57,500 nt of DNA from Cristatella mucedo (taxonomy: Eukaryota > Bryozoa > Phylactolaemata > Cristatellidae), in NCBI GenBank assembly GCA_009760855.2, contig WPIO01000018.1, forward strand, positions 3,812,501 through 3,870,000, given 5' to 3'. The position numbers were made by a program, and so were the translations under genes. Positions 10,453-28,619 of the stretch are shown piece by piece (position 1 is the stretch's first letter; every line of letters starts with the position of its first letter). Below the pieces are notes generated by a model. That model did no database searches and had not been told where the DNA came from. It saw only the letters and a program-made list of their open reading frames with translations.

Positions 10453-13350
10453 GGAATCCCACGAAGAACTGCTATACGATGCGATACAGCCTGCCGATAA
10501 CGCCATTAACGCCTGTAAACTTTGGTTTCAATTATAAATTGTGCAGCATGATTTTATGGGTTTACCCACTAAATTGCATGCAGTTGTGCTGGCCTGCTCC
10601 CGTGATGTGACCTCAAATGACCCGGGGCAGCCAGCCTTTTGACACGTTCGAATGGCGATACAGCTGCCATTTCCACTAAAAACTTCGCCCAACTGCGGTT
10701 TTGAGTCGTAATCATGCGACTACTGCGTTCGACGTTTGCCCATCAGATTTTATGCGTCTTGCGCGTTTTTTCATGCAATGGCTTCCAGTGGCCAGACCTA
10801 GAAGGCAGCCATAGATAATCGTACCGTAATATAGCTGCCATTCCCACAAAGTACTTTGCAAAACTGCAGTCTTTATTTGTAACGATAGAGAATAGTGTTC
10901 CACGTTTACAAACCAAATGCTATGCGATTGCGCTTGGGCGTCCTCTTGCTACGGCCTTCGTTGGCGCGGCCCAAATTGCAGCCCAAAACATTTGAACAGC
11001 ATTAAAGCTGCCACTTCCATAGAAAGCTTAGCGAAACTGGGGTTTTGAGCCATTTCCGTAACAAACCTCGTGCAACTGCGGTTTCTATTCCTCTTACTAC
11101 AGAAAGCGACGTTCCAGGGGTTTACCACCGAATTTCATAGTCAAGCGCACGGGCTCTCTCATGCTTTAGCGTTCTGTGTCCCTGTGTATACGTGTCCTAG
11201 GTATATGACTATTCAGCCTCCTTAAATATTCATATTGCCATTCACATGCTATTGCAATGATATGCGTCGTGTAGGTGCTCTTTTGATTTCACGTTCTTAA
11301 AAACAGGGATCCGGTTTAACCCACTGCATTCGTGTGCTTGCGCACGCTCGCTCTGGTACAATGGCCTCCAATGGTCCGGCTCGTTGAGCCGGACCACATT
11401 TTTGACCTACGATAATGCCATAATTTCAAAAATAGACCACACAACTCGTGGTTTTGAATTAAAATTATAGACATCAGAAGAATATGTTCCGGAATTACCC
11501 ACAAAATTTCGTACAATTTCGCACACGCGCGTTCTCACGCAGTGCCCTCCTACGTCCCGGATCGCCGTGCAATTTAAAAAAGGCTATACATTCCATTTCC
11601 ATAACCGGCTTCGAACAACTTCTTTTTTGATTCCTCATTATAAAAAAACAGTGTTGCGGGTTTATCAACTAAATTTCATCAACTAAATTTCATCGCAGAG
11701 CAAATGGGCTTTTTCACGCTCTGGCCTCAAATTGCACGGGCCTGCCAGCCCCTTATATAAATTGAATTGCGATACAGCTGTCATCTCAAAATAAAGATTG
11801 CGCAAATGTGGTTTTGATTCTGCATGACATAGTGTGACATAGTGCAGTGTTCTGAGTTTAACAACCAAATTTCATGCCATAGCGCGTGGGCGTTCTCATG
11901 CAATTGCCTCCAGTGAACCGGGCCGTTCAGCTTTTTGAGCTGTGAAGTGACTACTATTTCCACAATAGGTGTCGCGAAACTGCGGCTTTGATGGGTAGAA
12001 AAGGGTTTCGGGCTTACCCAACAAATTGCATGCGATTGAGCAGGCGTGTTATAATGTTATTGCTTTTGATGGTCCTAGCCATCGGGGGCCACGGCATTCC
12101 TTTGCAGCAAATGTAAAATGCCTAGACAGAGATTGAGTTCTCTGAGGGTGTTGTAACAAATGTATTCTAATTGTTATTATTATTAGAAAACGCCAGCCCA
12201 GTGACATGAAATGTGATCGGTAAACCCGGGACAGACTTTTCTGTGAGCGATATCAAAACCACAGCTGCGGGCACCTATTGTGGAAATGACAGCTAGATCG
12301 CAGTCTGAAAATAAGAAATGAGCCGGACGATTGGGTGCCATCCCGTGATAACACGCCCAGCTACGCCATTTTGATTTGATCAAAAATTTGGTTTGTAAAC
12401 CAGGAACACTGCTTTCCATAATGTGGAATAAAAACCGCTGCTGCGGTATGCCTACTGTGAAAATAGCAACTGCTTTAAGCCGTTCGAATATGTAGGGAGG
12501 CTGGCTGGCCCAGGCCATTAGAAGCCAAAGCAAGAGAAAGCCCATGAGCTATGAAATTCGGTGGGTAAACTCGGAACACTGTTTCCTGTAATAAGCAATC
12601 AAAATTGTGGTTTCGCGAGTTTATTGTTTAAAACGGCAGCAGTAGCACTGTTGAAATATTTAGTGGTGCGCATTGGTCCTGGCATTCGGAGGCCAGAGCA
12701 TGTGAATTCACAAGCACAATCGCACGACGTTTAGAGAGCAAACCTGGAACACTATTCTCTATCATTTGAAATGAAAAGCGCCGCTTCGAGAAGAATTTTT
12801 TCGAAATGATAGCTGTATCGCAGTTCGATTATTTAGGGTTGCCATCTAGGCCGGGCCATTGGAAGCCATAGCACGTGAACGCTCAAGCTCAATCGCATAA
12901 AATCCGACGAGTAAACATAGAACATTGTTACCTATAATTTGAAATCAAAACGGCAATTTTGCGAAGCCTTATGTGAAAACTGCAGCTTCATTGCAGTTTG
13001 AATATTTTGGGCAGCGATTTGGCCTGGGTATTGCATGAAAGCATGCAAGCGCAATCGCATGAAATTCTGTGAGGAAACTCTTAATAGTGTTCACTATAAT
13101 TTGGAATCAAAACCACAGTCTCGCGAAACATTTTATAGAAATGATAGCTGCATCGCTGTTCGACAAGGACTGGCTGGCCCGGACCGTTTGAGGCCACAGC
13201 ACGAGAGTACGCCATCGCAATTTCGTGAAATTTGACCATTGAATTTGTAACACCACTCTGCATAATTTGGAATTAAAACCACAGTTTCTTTATATTTATC
13301 GTAGAAATGACATCTGTATCGCAGTTATTCGTGGGATCCGCTCCTAAATC
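10453..13350. repeat. Inverted pair of ~170-175-bp tandem repeat arrays (foldback-like)
   Basis: Left arm: about eight forward units, anchored by variants of AGCTGCCATTTCCAC near 10663, 10834, 11007, 11233, 11414, 11590, 11777 and 11951. Right arm: about seven reverse-complement units, anchored by variants of GAAATGATAGCTGTATCGCA near 12290, 12460, 12631, 12811, 12983, 13145 and 13312. Each unit also carries GGGTTTACCCACTAAATTTC, a TCATGCAATGGCCTCCAGTG-like block and an ACTGCGGTTTTGATT block. Units are clearly diverged. The outermost ends match in inverted orientation (about 17 of 20 bases: GGAATCCCACGAAGAACTGC at 10453, and its counterpart near 13343). No coding potential was seen. It could be a foldback transposon, a satellite inversion or the inside of a larger element. 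Confidence 0.85.
12091..12186 (+). mobile_element. LINE-B 3' tail between the inverted arrays
   Basis: The sequence reads CCTTTGCAGCAAATGTAAAA, then GAGTTCTCTGAGGGTGTTGT, then TTATTATTATTAG. This matches the terminal ~90 bp of LINE-B copies and lies exactly where the array changes strand. Confidence 0.75.
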
Positions 13351-13765
13351 CCTTAGTCGCTTACCCTATAACCCATCCAATGAGCCCAGTGATGAGGATT
13401 GGGTGTATATTTTACTGAGACCCAGCTGGTTTTTTCTTGAGCTGATTTTCTATAAATACAAGGGGCGAGTCAGAGGGCAACAGTGCTAGAAGCCCGCCAA
13501 GGTAGAACTTTGCTATCGGCCGGGAAGTCCATTAGCAGTTGAAATCAATAAGATCTCACGAACGCTTACCTCGGCGTCTCCAGTAACAGCGTGCAGCAGA
13601 TGTAGCTAAAACTGACACGTTTTCAAGGCATGTTGCAGTGCCGTTCGCATGAGAACTCACAAACAAACTTAAGCTTTCGTTTCTGTTAACGTGGCACATA
13701 GCTGTACCAACCACTTGATCTCTCATTACCTTCTAGCAAGTCAAACTCTCTCACATCACCTATAA

Positions 13766-14345
13766 CACCAATAATAATAGTAATACATTCTTATTGCACC
13801 CTCAGAGAACTTTCATCTCTTTCCAGGCGCTTTAATTGCGCTACAAAGAAAGCGTGATTGGATGGCTAGTGGTAGGATGTTCAATGACAACACCCATAGC
13901 ATGGTTTGAGATTAAATGCATAGATTCAGCATGCATATATGGTTAGTGGCAGCATGCACAATGTCAGCATCCATAAGCAGACAAAGGACGAATCACGTGT
14001 AACCACTAAATGTTGCGATAAATAGGTGTGTTTTTAGTTCTTTTTAAATGTTTTCAAGTCAGGGAATACAATGGCGCCGGTCGGACATGAGTTCCGCGAA
14101 TTGGAACTAAAGGCACGGTCTCTAGAGGATTTGAGTTTCGTAAGAGGTGTAGCTATACGACTTGATTCAGAAAAGCAGGCGGTACACTGCTTAGCCTGTT
14201 GGTGCAGTAGATCAGATAGGCAGGCTGGAGTGAAGAATGAAAAGACCTTAAAGTCAGTGACAGAACCTTGAAGTCGGCGATTTGTTAGGCTGGGATGTGT
14301 TGCTGCCGTACGCACTTGCCTGGCGTCAAACTTTCTCAAATCAAA
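13766..14345 (-). mobile_element. LINE-B 3' fragment
   Basis: A tail of AATAATAGTAATAC type lies at 13767-13785. The plus strand then has CACCCTCAGAGAACTTTCAT and the 3' UTR; the minus strand encodes a decayed C-terminal ORF. Confidence 0.75.
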
Positions 14346-14760
14346 TGGTGATAAAAATCAATTTATTAGTTATGAGCGCACCAAGTATGGCTCAGAAATT
14401 GGAAACCTAGTGCTCAAAAAGTGCTGTGCCAGAACATCTGCACGGACCTGTACTGGCTCACGATCAACCAGCTCATCGACTTTACGATTTTATCACTCAC
14501 TTTTAAGTCACTTTATTTATTTTTCTTTCACACCTCGTTTCTTTCCCTTACTTTCTTGGCCTTAACTGTCTGAAAAATTCCATATCGGGCCAGTCTTTAT
14601 ACTTACCGCTTTTCAGACCAAGTCGTTTAGCTATGCCTCTAACCAATCTCAAATCCTTTAGAATGCACACCTTTAGTTCGTGTGCTCCCAAAACCAGAAG
14701 CTCGCTGCTGACGACTGATGTCGTCAATTACCCTACAAAATTCAACTCAGAGGGACCATC
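14345..14760 (+). mobile_element. Highly decayed LINE-B C-terminal remnant
   Basis: The plus strand has TGTACTGGCTCACGATCAAC followed by GCTCATCGACTTTACGATTT and GTCACTTTATTTATTT, matching the DxxWLPVKQWIDFKVL region of LINE-B in a decayed form. Confidence 0.45.
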
Positions 14761-14762
14761 GT

Positions 14763-14840
14763 AATACTAATAATAATGCATTTTATATGACACCGTAGAG
14801 AACTCAATTTTTTTCTAGGCACTTTAAATTTGCTGAGCAA
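14763..14840 (-). mobile_element. LINE-B 3' tail fragment, antisense
   Basis: AATACTAATAATAATGCATT is followed by GAGAACTCAATTTTTTTCTA and GGCACTTTAAATTTGCTG, the reverse complement of the LINE-B end. It joins directly to plus-strand RT sequence, so this is a rearranged or nested junction. Confidence 0.6.
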
Positions 14841-15720
14841 GCAGTTCCAGTCTGGTTTCAGAGCTAATCACTCCACAGAGTCAGTATTGCCTTGGGCGTA
14901 TGACTTTCGCAGAAGTGGAGACAGGTAGAGTCTCTCTGCTTGTTCTGCTCGATGTTTTGACAGGTTTTGATACTATTGATCACTAAGTGCTTCTCGAGCG
15001 CCTCTCAGCTCGCCTGGGTATCACTGGCACTGTACTGCAGTGGTTCAGATCCTATCTGAGTGGAAGGCTCCTGAGCATTAATGTGAATGGACAAAGATTA
15101 TTGGGCGAATCACTGAAGTATGGTGTACCTCAGGGCTTTGCGTTTGGTCTGGTTCTTTTCACGGTTTATACTCTACCTGTTTTTGCCGATTTGATTGCCA
15201 GGCATAACCTAGGCTTTCACATCTATGCAGATGACATAGAGCTGTACCTTTACTTTGATCCCTCCCAGCCCTCCAGCGCGTCAAATGCTCTCAACTCACT
15301 TGCTGCTTGTATTGATGACATCCGCACATCGATGCCAGCAAATTATCTTAAATTGAATAATGATAAAACCAACTTACTAGTTATGGGCAAACCAAGTGTG
15401 GTCCAGAGAAATCGGAAAGGCTATCGCTCAAGATCGGTTCTGCCAGAATATCTTCTGTTGAATCTGCACGAACTCTAGGTGTCCTGTTTCAAAGTGATAT
15501 TTCATTAGACGGTCACATCAGCTCCACTCAAGTCTGCCTACTACCTTCCAGCTACACAACGTTGCTAAAATTCGGGCTCGCTTAGGCAGAGATACTACAT
15601 ATAAATCGGTCTCATAAATAAACCGGTAAATCATTTGCGATATCCGGTATCGACTACTGTAATGCACTGATCGCTGGTCCACCGGCCTGTGATAGCTTCC
15701 GAAGCTAGTTCTCATTGTGT
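14840..15720 (+). mobile_element. LINE-B reverse-transcriptase region
   Basis: An open frame at 14987-15478 encodes LLERLSARLGITGTVLQWF, the YGVPQG motif (variant GFAFG) and the catalytic FHIYADDIELYL (Y-A-D-D). Upstream sequence (FQSGFRANHSTES) is in broken frames. It is a 5'- and 3'-truncated, inactive copy. Confidence 0.85.
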
Positions 15721-16434
15721 AGCACCTGCCCCAGTTAATGAATAAAGCTAAGACAAAAAATAAAGCCTGGCCAAGGATCTGAGCAGCATCCTGGTTCTCT
15801 CCATACTGGACCGCTTCAACTCAGAAAAATGCCATTAAGCCTCCACAGTTGGTGACGAATATATGGCCACATGGCGAGTAACAAAATTCAAGAAACTCAG
15901 TCGCGTGTCTCTTTAGCTGATAAAGCTCAAATAGGTCCTGGTTTATAAACAGATACAGCACAAGAGTGTTAATGGCCTACATACGCTTACAACAAAGCTA
16001 GGTTTGCGAATATCGGAAGGAAACTGCGTTTGAATTTTAGTTGATCATTTTGCAGCAGCGCCACTTGCTGGGCTCTCGTTGAGCTGCTACCCTCGGCTGG
16101 CTCAACTAAGGTCAGGTTCAGCCCTACTCTTTGATAGATCGATCATGTGACAGACGGCCGGGCAGGAACGCCGTGAAAGCTCAACCGCTACGGGAGACGT
16201 TATGTAATTCTCACCTACACACCAGCAGATGACAGCACCGCAGAAGGCAGCACCCAAGTGCAGTTAAGCTCCCTGTCACCAAGTCATCTACGCTGCCCCC
16301 TCCCCAGAGCAAAAACTGCGGCAAGCTTACACAGCAAGCCCGACGCTTGCAGAGATGGGGACGCGGCTGCATTAAGCACCTTAATTCTCTTGGGCCGCTA
16401 TACACATGAGTTACACATTTTGTCGTTTTAAAAA

Positions 16435-18145
16435 ATTGCCTAAATTTTAAAAGCGTCATTTAGAAGACTGCTTTCACAGCTAGCCATCACGTCCGATTCC
16501 AATCTAAGATTAGGATTGTTTTTCACAATGACTTGCAAAAACGTTTAACTAGCTGCTTAGTTCTGTCTCGGCTTGACTATTGTAATTCCCTTTTGGCTGG
16601 GCTACTGAAAAAAGAAACTATGCCACTGCAGATGGCTATGAATATGGCTGCAAGCCTATTTTGCAAATCTCGGAGGTTTGACCACGTGTCTCCTTCGCTA
16701 AAAGAGCTTGGGTAGCAGCCAGTTGATCAACGAATTCAGAGCAAAGTTCCTACGCAGACGCATAAGGCCCGCCACGGCTTGGTGCCTCCGTACCTAGCTG
16801 AACTGCTACATCAGTTTCAGCCTTCTCATGCCCTCAGGTTCTGCATGGAGAATAAATTAGCGGTTCCATTACTCCCCTTAAAGACCGTTGGCGACAGATT
16901 AATAATAATAATGCACTTGATAAAGCGCCCTCAGAGAACTCAATCTCTTTCTAGGCGCTTTGCATTTGCTGCAAAGGGAAATGCAATTGAATGGTGAGTA
17001 ATATCATGCTTGATAAACAAACAAAATGAATAACATGGCTAGGGGTGACATACACAGGGTCAGCATGCAAATGTGGTTAGTGGCAGCATGCACAGTGTCA
17101 GCACGCATAAGCACATCAAGGACGAACCACAGGGACCCACTAAATGCTATCCTAAATAGGTGTATTTTTAAGTTCTTTTTAAATGTGGTCAAGTCAGGGG
17201 ATGTTCTGACGCAAGTCGGGAGGGAGTTCCAGGCTTTCGGAGCATATGAACTAAATGCACGGTCTCCAAAGGATTTGAGGTTTGTACGAGGTATTTGTAG
17301 ACCGTTGGATTCCGAAAAGCGGGTGGTACGATGCTTGGCCTGGTGGGGGAGTATATCTGAGAGATAGGCTGGTGCCAAAGAATGAAGTGACCTAAAATTG
17401 AGCGACAAAACCTTGAAGTCAATCCATTGCTTGACTGGTAGCCAGTTCAGGTCGGCGAGAAGTGGAGTAATGTAGCAACTGCGACGCTCACGACAGACAA
17501 GCCTAGCTGCAGAGTTTTGCACCAGCTGCAATCGCCTGATCGCACATGCCGGTAGGCCAGTAAGCGGTGAGTTTCAGAAGTCGAGACGGGATGTCACGAA
17601 TGCATGGACCAACTTAGACGTGGTATCCTTATCTAGACAAGCCCGAATTTTAGCAATGTTATGAAGCTGAAAATAGGCAGATTTGACTGTGGAGCTGATA
17701 TAGTCGTCTAACGAGAGGTCGCTTTGGAATATGACACCTAGATTTAGAGCTGATTCGACAGGAGATATGCTGGCAGAGCCAATTTTGAGAGTCGGCCTTT
17801 CAGACAGAAGCTATAGCTCTGCAGGTCCTAGGCTGTGGAACTCGCTTCCACGATTCTTACGCAACGACAACTACTCTCCTGCTTCTGACTATGGCTCATC
17901 AATTTCAGCGGTCCTGAGCTGCTAATTCCATGCTGCTCACTACCTCAACTGCTCTCCGGACTCTGCTGTGCTTCCCACTTTCTCTCTGATGCATGCGATG
18001 AAATCTGCTGGCTACCGAGTGCGTACCGAAAGCCGCTTAGGCTTTGAGTGCGCTACACAAGCTCTTCTGAGAAACACTTTCAGTCTTTGCGGTCTTGCGG
18101 AGTTACAGACGGAGATACATTGCATTACATTTTACGGGAGACGGC
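16435..18145 (+). mobile_element. LINE-A copy interrupted by a nested LINE-B
   Basis: Two LINE-A pieces, 16435-16898 and 17803-18145, join at GTTGGCGACAGA / GACAGAAGCTATAG, where uninterrupted copies read GGCGACAGAAGCTT. The left piece encodes AASLFCKSRRFDHVSPSLKE and the right piece PRLWNSLPRFLRNDNYSP. The 3' end has GGAGATACATTGCATTACAT. Confidence 0.88.
16899..17802 (-). mobile_element. LINE-B copy nested in LINE-A, flanked by GACAGA duplication
   Basis: The ATT-type tail is at 16899-16913. On the minus strand the ORF at 17531-17004 encodes MQLVQNSAARLVCRERRS, LNWLPVKQWIDFKVLSLNF and YAPKAWNSLPTCVRTSPDL. It is 5' truncated at 17802. GACAGA at 16893-16898 and 17803-17808 is the target-site duplication. 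Confidence 0.9.
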
Positions 18146-18149
18146 CCGT

Positions 18150-18960
18150 GCGGTCCTAATCTAATCCTATCTAATCTATCCTACCCAATCCTGTCTACCC
18201 CCAAGGTAAATACAGCACAATGAAATGAGTACCACGCAAAGGGTAAGAGTAAGCATTTTTGTACGCGATTTTAATCACCAGAGCGCCTTATGGGTATTCT
18301 GCAGCGATGCTTAAAGGCTTAAAGAGGATCCAAACCGTGCACGGTATTCTCAGCCGCGAAGCATGTCTCCGGGTGGCAATCAAGATAAATTAGCATCGCC
18401 TTTTTATGTTTCACAATAATATTCTTATAGAAAATAAACGCACTTATGTACTTCGTAACCTCTATCATATAATGCTACACGCCGGCTTTATATTTTCAAG
18501 AACCAAGCGGTGGCTACGCTGCTAGGTATACACCAGAAAACGGGGATCCAGACTTCCGGGGCGTCGGACTGAAGTTCATGGCCGAAACTTCTGCTGCACA
18601 TCAGTCTACTGGCCTGAACATCCGGCAACTGAGATGACTAGAAAAGAATTAAGAGGAGTATAGACTATGAAATGAAAGCTTCGCTCAGGTCCAAAGTGGA
18701 TCATTACAATAGTATGGGTAATTTTCGAAACGACATAGCTACACTCTCAGCCCCTCGTTTCCATCAAGGTGGCCGGCATTGCGAGTACGAACAATCACAT
18801 GAAAATTACTTGACAAAATTAAATTAATATTTTTAATTTAGGTATTTTACATAATACGTAATGTTAGATTAGTCATTTTTCAACCTTGACGCATGACCAC
18901 GCACATTTGGATACGTCACCGGCGTCCATGTTTTCAACCCCCCTCTCGCTGTAGCTATCT
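18150..18960. other. Upstream flank of VCP, nothing recognised
   Basis: A short TAATCTAATCCTATCTAATC tract at 18158-18200, then unique sequence. The VCP promoter probably lies near the right end. Confidence 0.4.
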
Positions 18961-19004
18961 CAGCGGCAGCTACTGGTGTCGGTTCCTGCCTCAATTCTGC
19001 CCAT

Positions 19005-19052
19005 CCTACTGACGTACATCGTCGTCGTCCTATTGACGTACATCGTCGTCGT
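19005..19052 (+). promoter_or_regulatory. 24-bp tandem duplication with TGACGT half-sites just upstream of the VCP start codon
   Basis: Units 19005-19028 and 19029-19052 are identical except for one base and end 15 bp before the VCP ATG. Each contains TGACGTAC, which includes the CREB/ATF half-site TGACGT, followed by CATCGTCGTCGT. The duplication is seen directly. A role in VCP promoter or 5' UTR function is inference, because the transcription start site is unknown. Confidence 0.45.
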
Positions 19053-19067
19053 CAAGGATTTTGAGCA

Positions 19068-25804
<6,737 letters not shown>

Positions 25805-25909
25805 CTGCATTTGCGTTAGACCGTTTTCATACCGGTTTAAGGCTTGTCATATCGTTACTGTTGACACTAGTAAGAATGTCGCATGTACAGGCTCGTGCAC
25901 ATTTTAGTA

Positions 25910-25915
25910 AATAAA
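25910..25915 (+). promoter_or_regulatory. Probable VCP polyadenylation signal AATAAA
   Basis: A canonical AATAAA lies 106 bp after the VCP stop codon and is followed by TG/T-rich sequence. It is the first canonical hexamer after the stop, so it is the likely 3' end signal. Confidence 0.6.
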
Positions 25916-26026
25916 TTTGTGTTAATCTGATATGGCAGCAGGAAGCAACAGTTGTTTACTACTGAACGTGATCTATCCTGCCATTTCGTGAAGCTTGGGA
26001 AAAGGCAGCTGATTACAAATTACAGT

Positions 26027-26152
26027 GTTTATCAAGCATGATATTATTCACCATTCAATTGCATTTCCCTTTGCAGCAAATGTAAAGCGCCTAGAAAGAG
26101 ATTTGTTCTCTGAGGGTGCTTTATCAAGTGCATTATAATTATATTATTACAA
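26027..26152 (+). mobile_element. LINE-B 3' end, 3' of VCP
   Basis: GTTTATCAAGCATGATATTA, CCTTTGCAGCAAATGTAAAG, TTCTCTGAGGGTGCTTTATC and an AT-rich tail match the LINE-B terminus. It starts about 110 bp after the VCP poly(A) signal. Confidence 0.8.
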
Positions 26153-26271
26153 TGCTCATGTATATTAGAAGCAAAAATTTCCTCGCGGCTGTCACTCTAG
26201 CTTGCAGAGGTCTATAAGAAGCTGCAGAATTTGAATCCATTACCCGGGTCGTGTGGGTGGAACTCCTTATC

Positions 26272-28605
26272 TTTATGTAATGTATCCATCCCAACTCCAC
26301 AAAGAATATGTGGATAATTTGTATAGCGAACTCACAGCCTAAGCGGCTTTCGGTACGAATTAAGTAGCTAACTAACTCGCAACAAAGAGAAAGTAGGGAG
26401 TACAGCTGAGTCAGCAGCAGGTGAAGTAGTGAGTAGCCTGGAAGTATAAGCTCAGGAACGCTGAAAAGGATGAGTCAGAGTCAGCAGCAGGAGAGTGGTT
26501 GTCGTTGCTTAAGAATTGTAGAAGTGAGCTAGGACCTGCACAGCTAAAGCATCTGTCTCCAACGGTCTGTCAGCGGAGGAATGAATCAGCTATTTTATCG
26601 TCCACACAGGACCTAAGGGCACGATAAGGCTGAAACTGGTGCAGCAGTTCAGCTAGGTACGAAGGAGCCAAGCCGTGGCGGGCCTTGTGGGTCAAGAACT
26701 TTGCTCTCTATTCGTTGCTCAACCGGCATCCATCCTACCTCTTTTAGCAAAGGAGACACGTGCTCAAACCTCTTGAGACTTGGACTACCCTTGCAGCTAT
26801 AGTCGTAGTCAGCGGCAGTGGCCTAGTTGCTTTCTTTGGTAGCCCGGCCAAAAGGGAATTACACTTATCAAGCCGAGACAGGACTGAAGAGCTAGTTGAC
26901 TTTTTGCAAACCACTGTGGAAGACAGCTCCTAATCTTTGATTGGGGTCGAACGTGATGGCTAGCTGTAGAAGCAGTCTTCTGGATGACGCTTTTAAAATT
27001 GAGGCAGCTGTCGAAAACGACACCTAAATTTTGAGCATGCGGTGATGGTTTGCACAATAGCATCACCTATTAGAACGGCAAAGCCTTTTAATCCTGCCAC
27101 ACGCTTAGGGTGTCCTATGAGCAGCAGTTCGGTTTTATCATCATTTAATTTCAGGAAGTTTTCCGACATCCAGGATCGAATATCGGTAATGGAAGCATTC
27201 AGTTTCTCAGTTGCTGCAGTAGATTCCGACAGTTCGTAAACATAAGAGTCATCCTATTCCATTGCCTTAATCACTTTCCCAGAGGTTGAGTATAAACGGA
27301 GAACAGCAAGGGACCGAGGACGGACCCTTAAGGGACTCCACAGATGACCCGTCTCGTGGGTGAGACCTGACCCCCACATGACATGGATCGAACACGGTGA
27401 GACAAGTACGATTTAAACCACGCCGGTGCCTCGTCTGCCAGGCCGATCTTCGTCCTCAATCGTTCAAGTAGGACATCGGGATCAATAGTGTTGAAGGCAG
27501 CAGACAGATCTAGCAGAGCTAGGGCAGCGACATTCCCATCATTGTTGCCGCATAGAATGTCATCGTTAACACGGAGGAGAGCAGTTTCAGTGAAGTGCTG
27601 CCTCTTGAAACCCGATTGAAATGTTTCTGACATCCTGTTTAGCATGTGCTACCAGCTGCTTAGCGACAATTTTTTCAAGAATCTTTGACAAAAAAGAGAA
27701 ACTGGGCGATAGTTTGCAAGGACCTCTGAATCTAATCCAGGCTTGTAAGTATCAAGTCTAACGATTGCCGATTTGAAGGACTTGGGTACGGCCCCTTTTT
27801 CCAAAGAAGCATTAAAATTCTCGGTTACGGCAGGGCTAAGTTGGTCTGCCAGTGAAGACCACAGATGATTGTATAGGGTCTTCAGACCCTTGAGGGACTC
27901 CACAGGTGACCCTTCTCATGTCTGAGACCTGACCCCCACACGACACGGATTGAACACGATCAGACAAGTATGATGTAAACCACGCCAGTGCTTCGTCTGC
28001 CAGACCGATCGTTGTTCTCAATCGTTCGAGCAGAACTTCGTGATCAATGGTGTCGAAGGCAGCAGACAGATCTAGCAGAGCTAGGGCAGTGACATTCCCG
28101 TCGTCATTGCCACGTAGAATGTCATTGTTAACACGGAGTAGAGCAGTTTCAGAAGAGTGCTGCCTCTTGAAACCTGATTGAAATTTTTCTGACATTCCAT
28201 TATTTTCAATATGTTCAACTAGCTGCTTAGCAACAATTTTTTCAAGAATCTGATAAGAACGGAAGGGAAACTGGACGATAGTTTGCTAGGACCTCAGTGT
28301 CTAATCCAGGTTTTTTAAGAATAGGTCTAACAATTGCCGATTTGAAGGATTTGGGGACGACCCCTTTTCCCAAAGAAGCATTAAAAATCTTGGTTATGGC
28401 AGGGCTAAGTTGGTCTGCCAGTGAAGACCACAGAGATGAAGGTATAGGGTCTTCAGGAGACGAGTTCTTTTTACTAGACCTTATTAAGGTTGCCGCATCG
28501 CATGCAGAAACATCGGAAAACCTTTTAAGAAAGGTCACAGGTCGCGATTCGGCCACACGGGCAAGCCTCCTAAGGCGAGCTTACTATGGTTGGTTAGCAG
28601 GCTAA
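26272..28605 (-). mobile_element. Long LINE-A copy with tandemly duplicated RT segment
   Basis: From the 3' end leftmost (TATGTAATGTATCC), the minus strand holds the C-terminal domain, palm region, GVPQGS, DLSAAFDTIDHEVLLERLR, SGFKRQHSSETALLRVNN and, at 28556-28242, FNASLGKGVVPKSFKSAIV. The segment from the GVPQGS region to SSLADQLSPA occurs twice (27323-27888 and 27889-28470). Stops and shifts make it inactive. It is the most complete LINE-A body in the window. Confidence 0.87.
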
Positions 28606-28619
28606 ACCCGAAAAGAATT

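Noticed and set aside
10453-13350. CRISPR array or tRNA cluster
   Set aside because: Units are ~170 bp, diverged throughout and lack a constant short repeat with unique spacers. The genome is eukaryotic.
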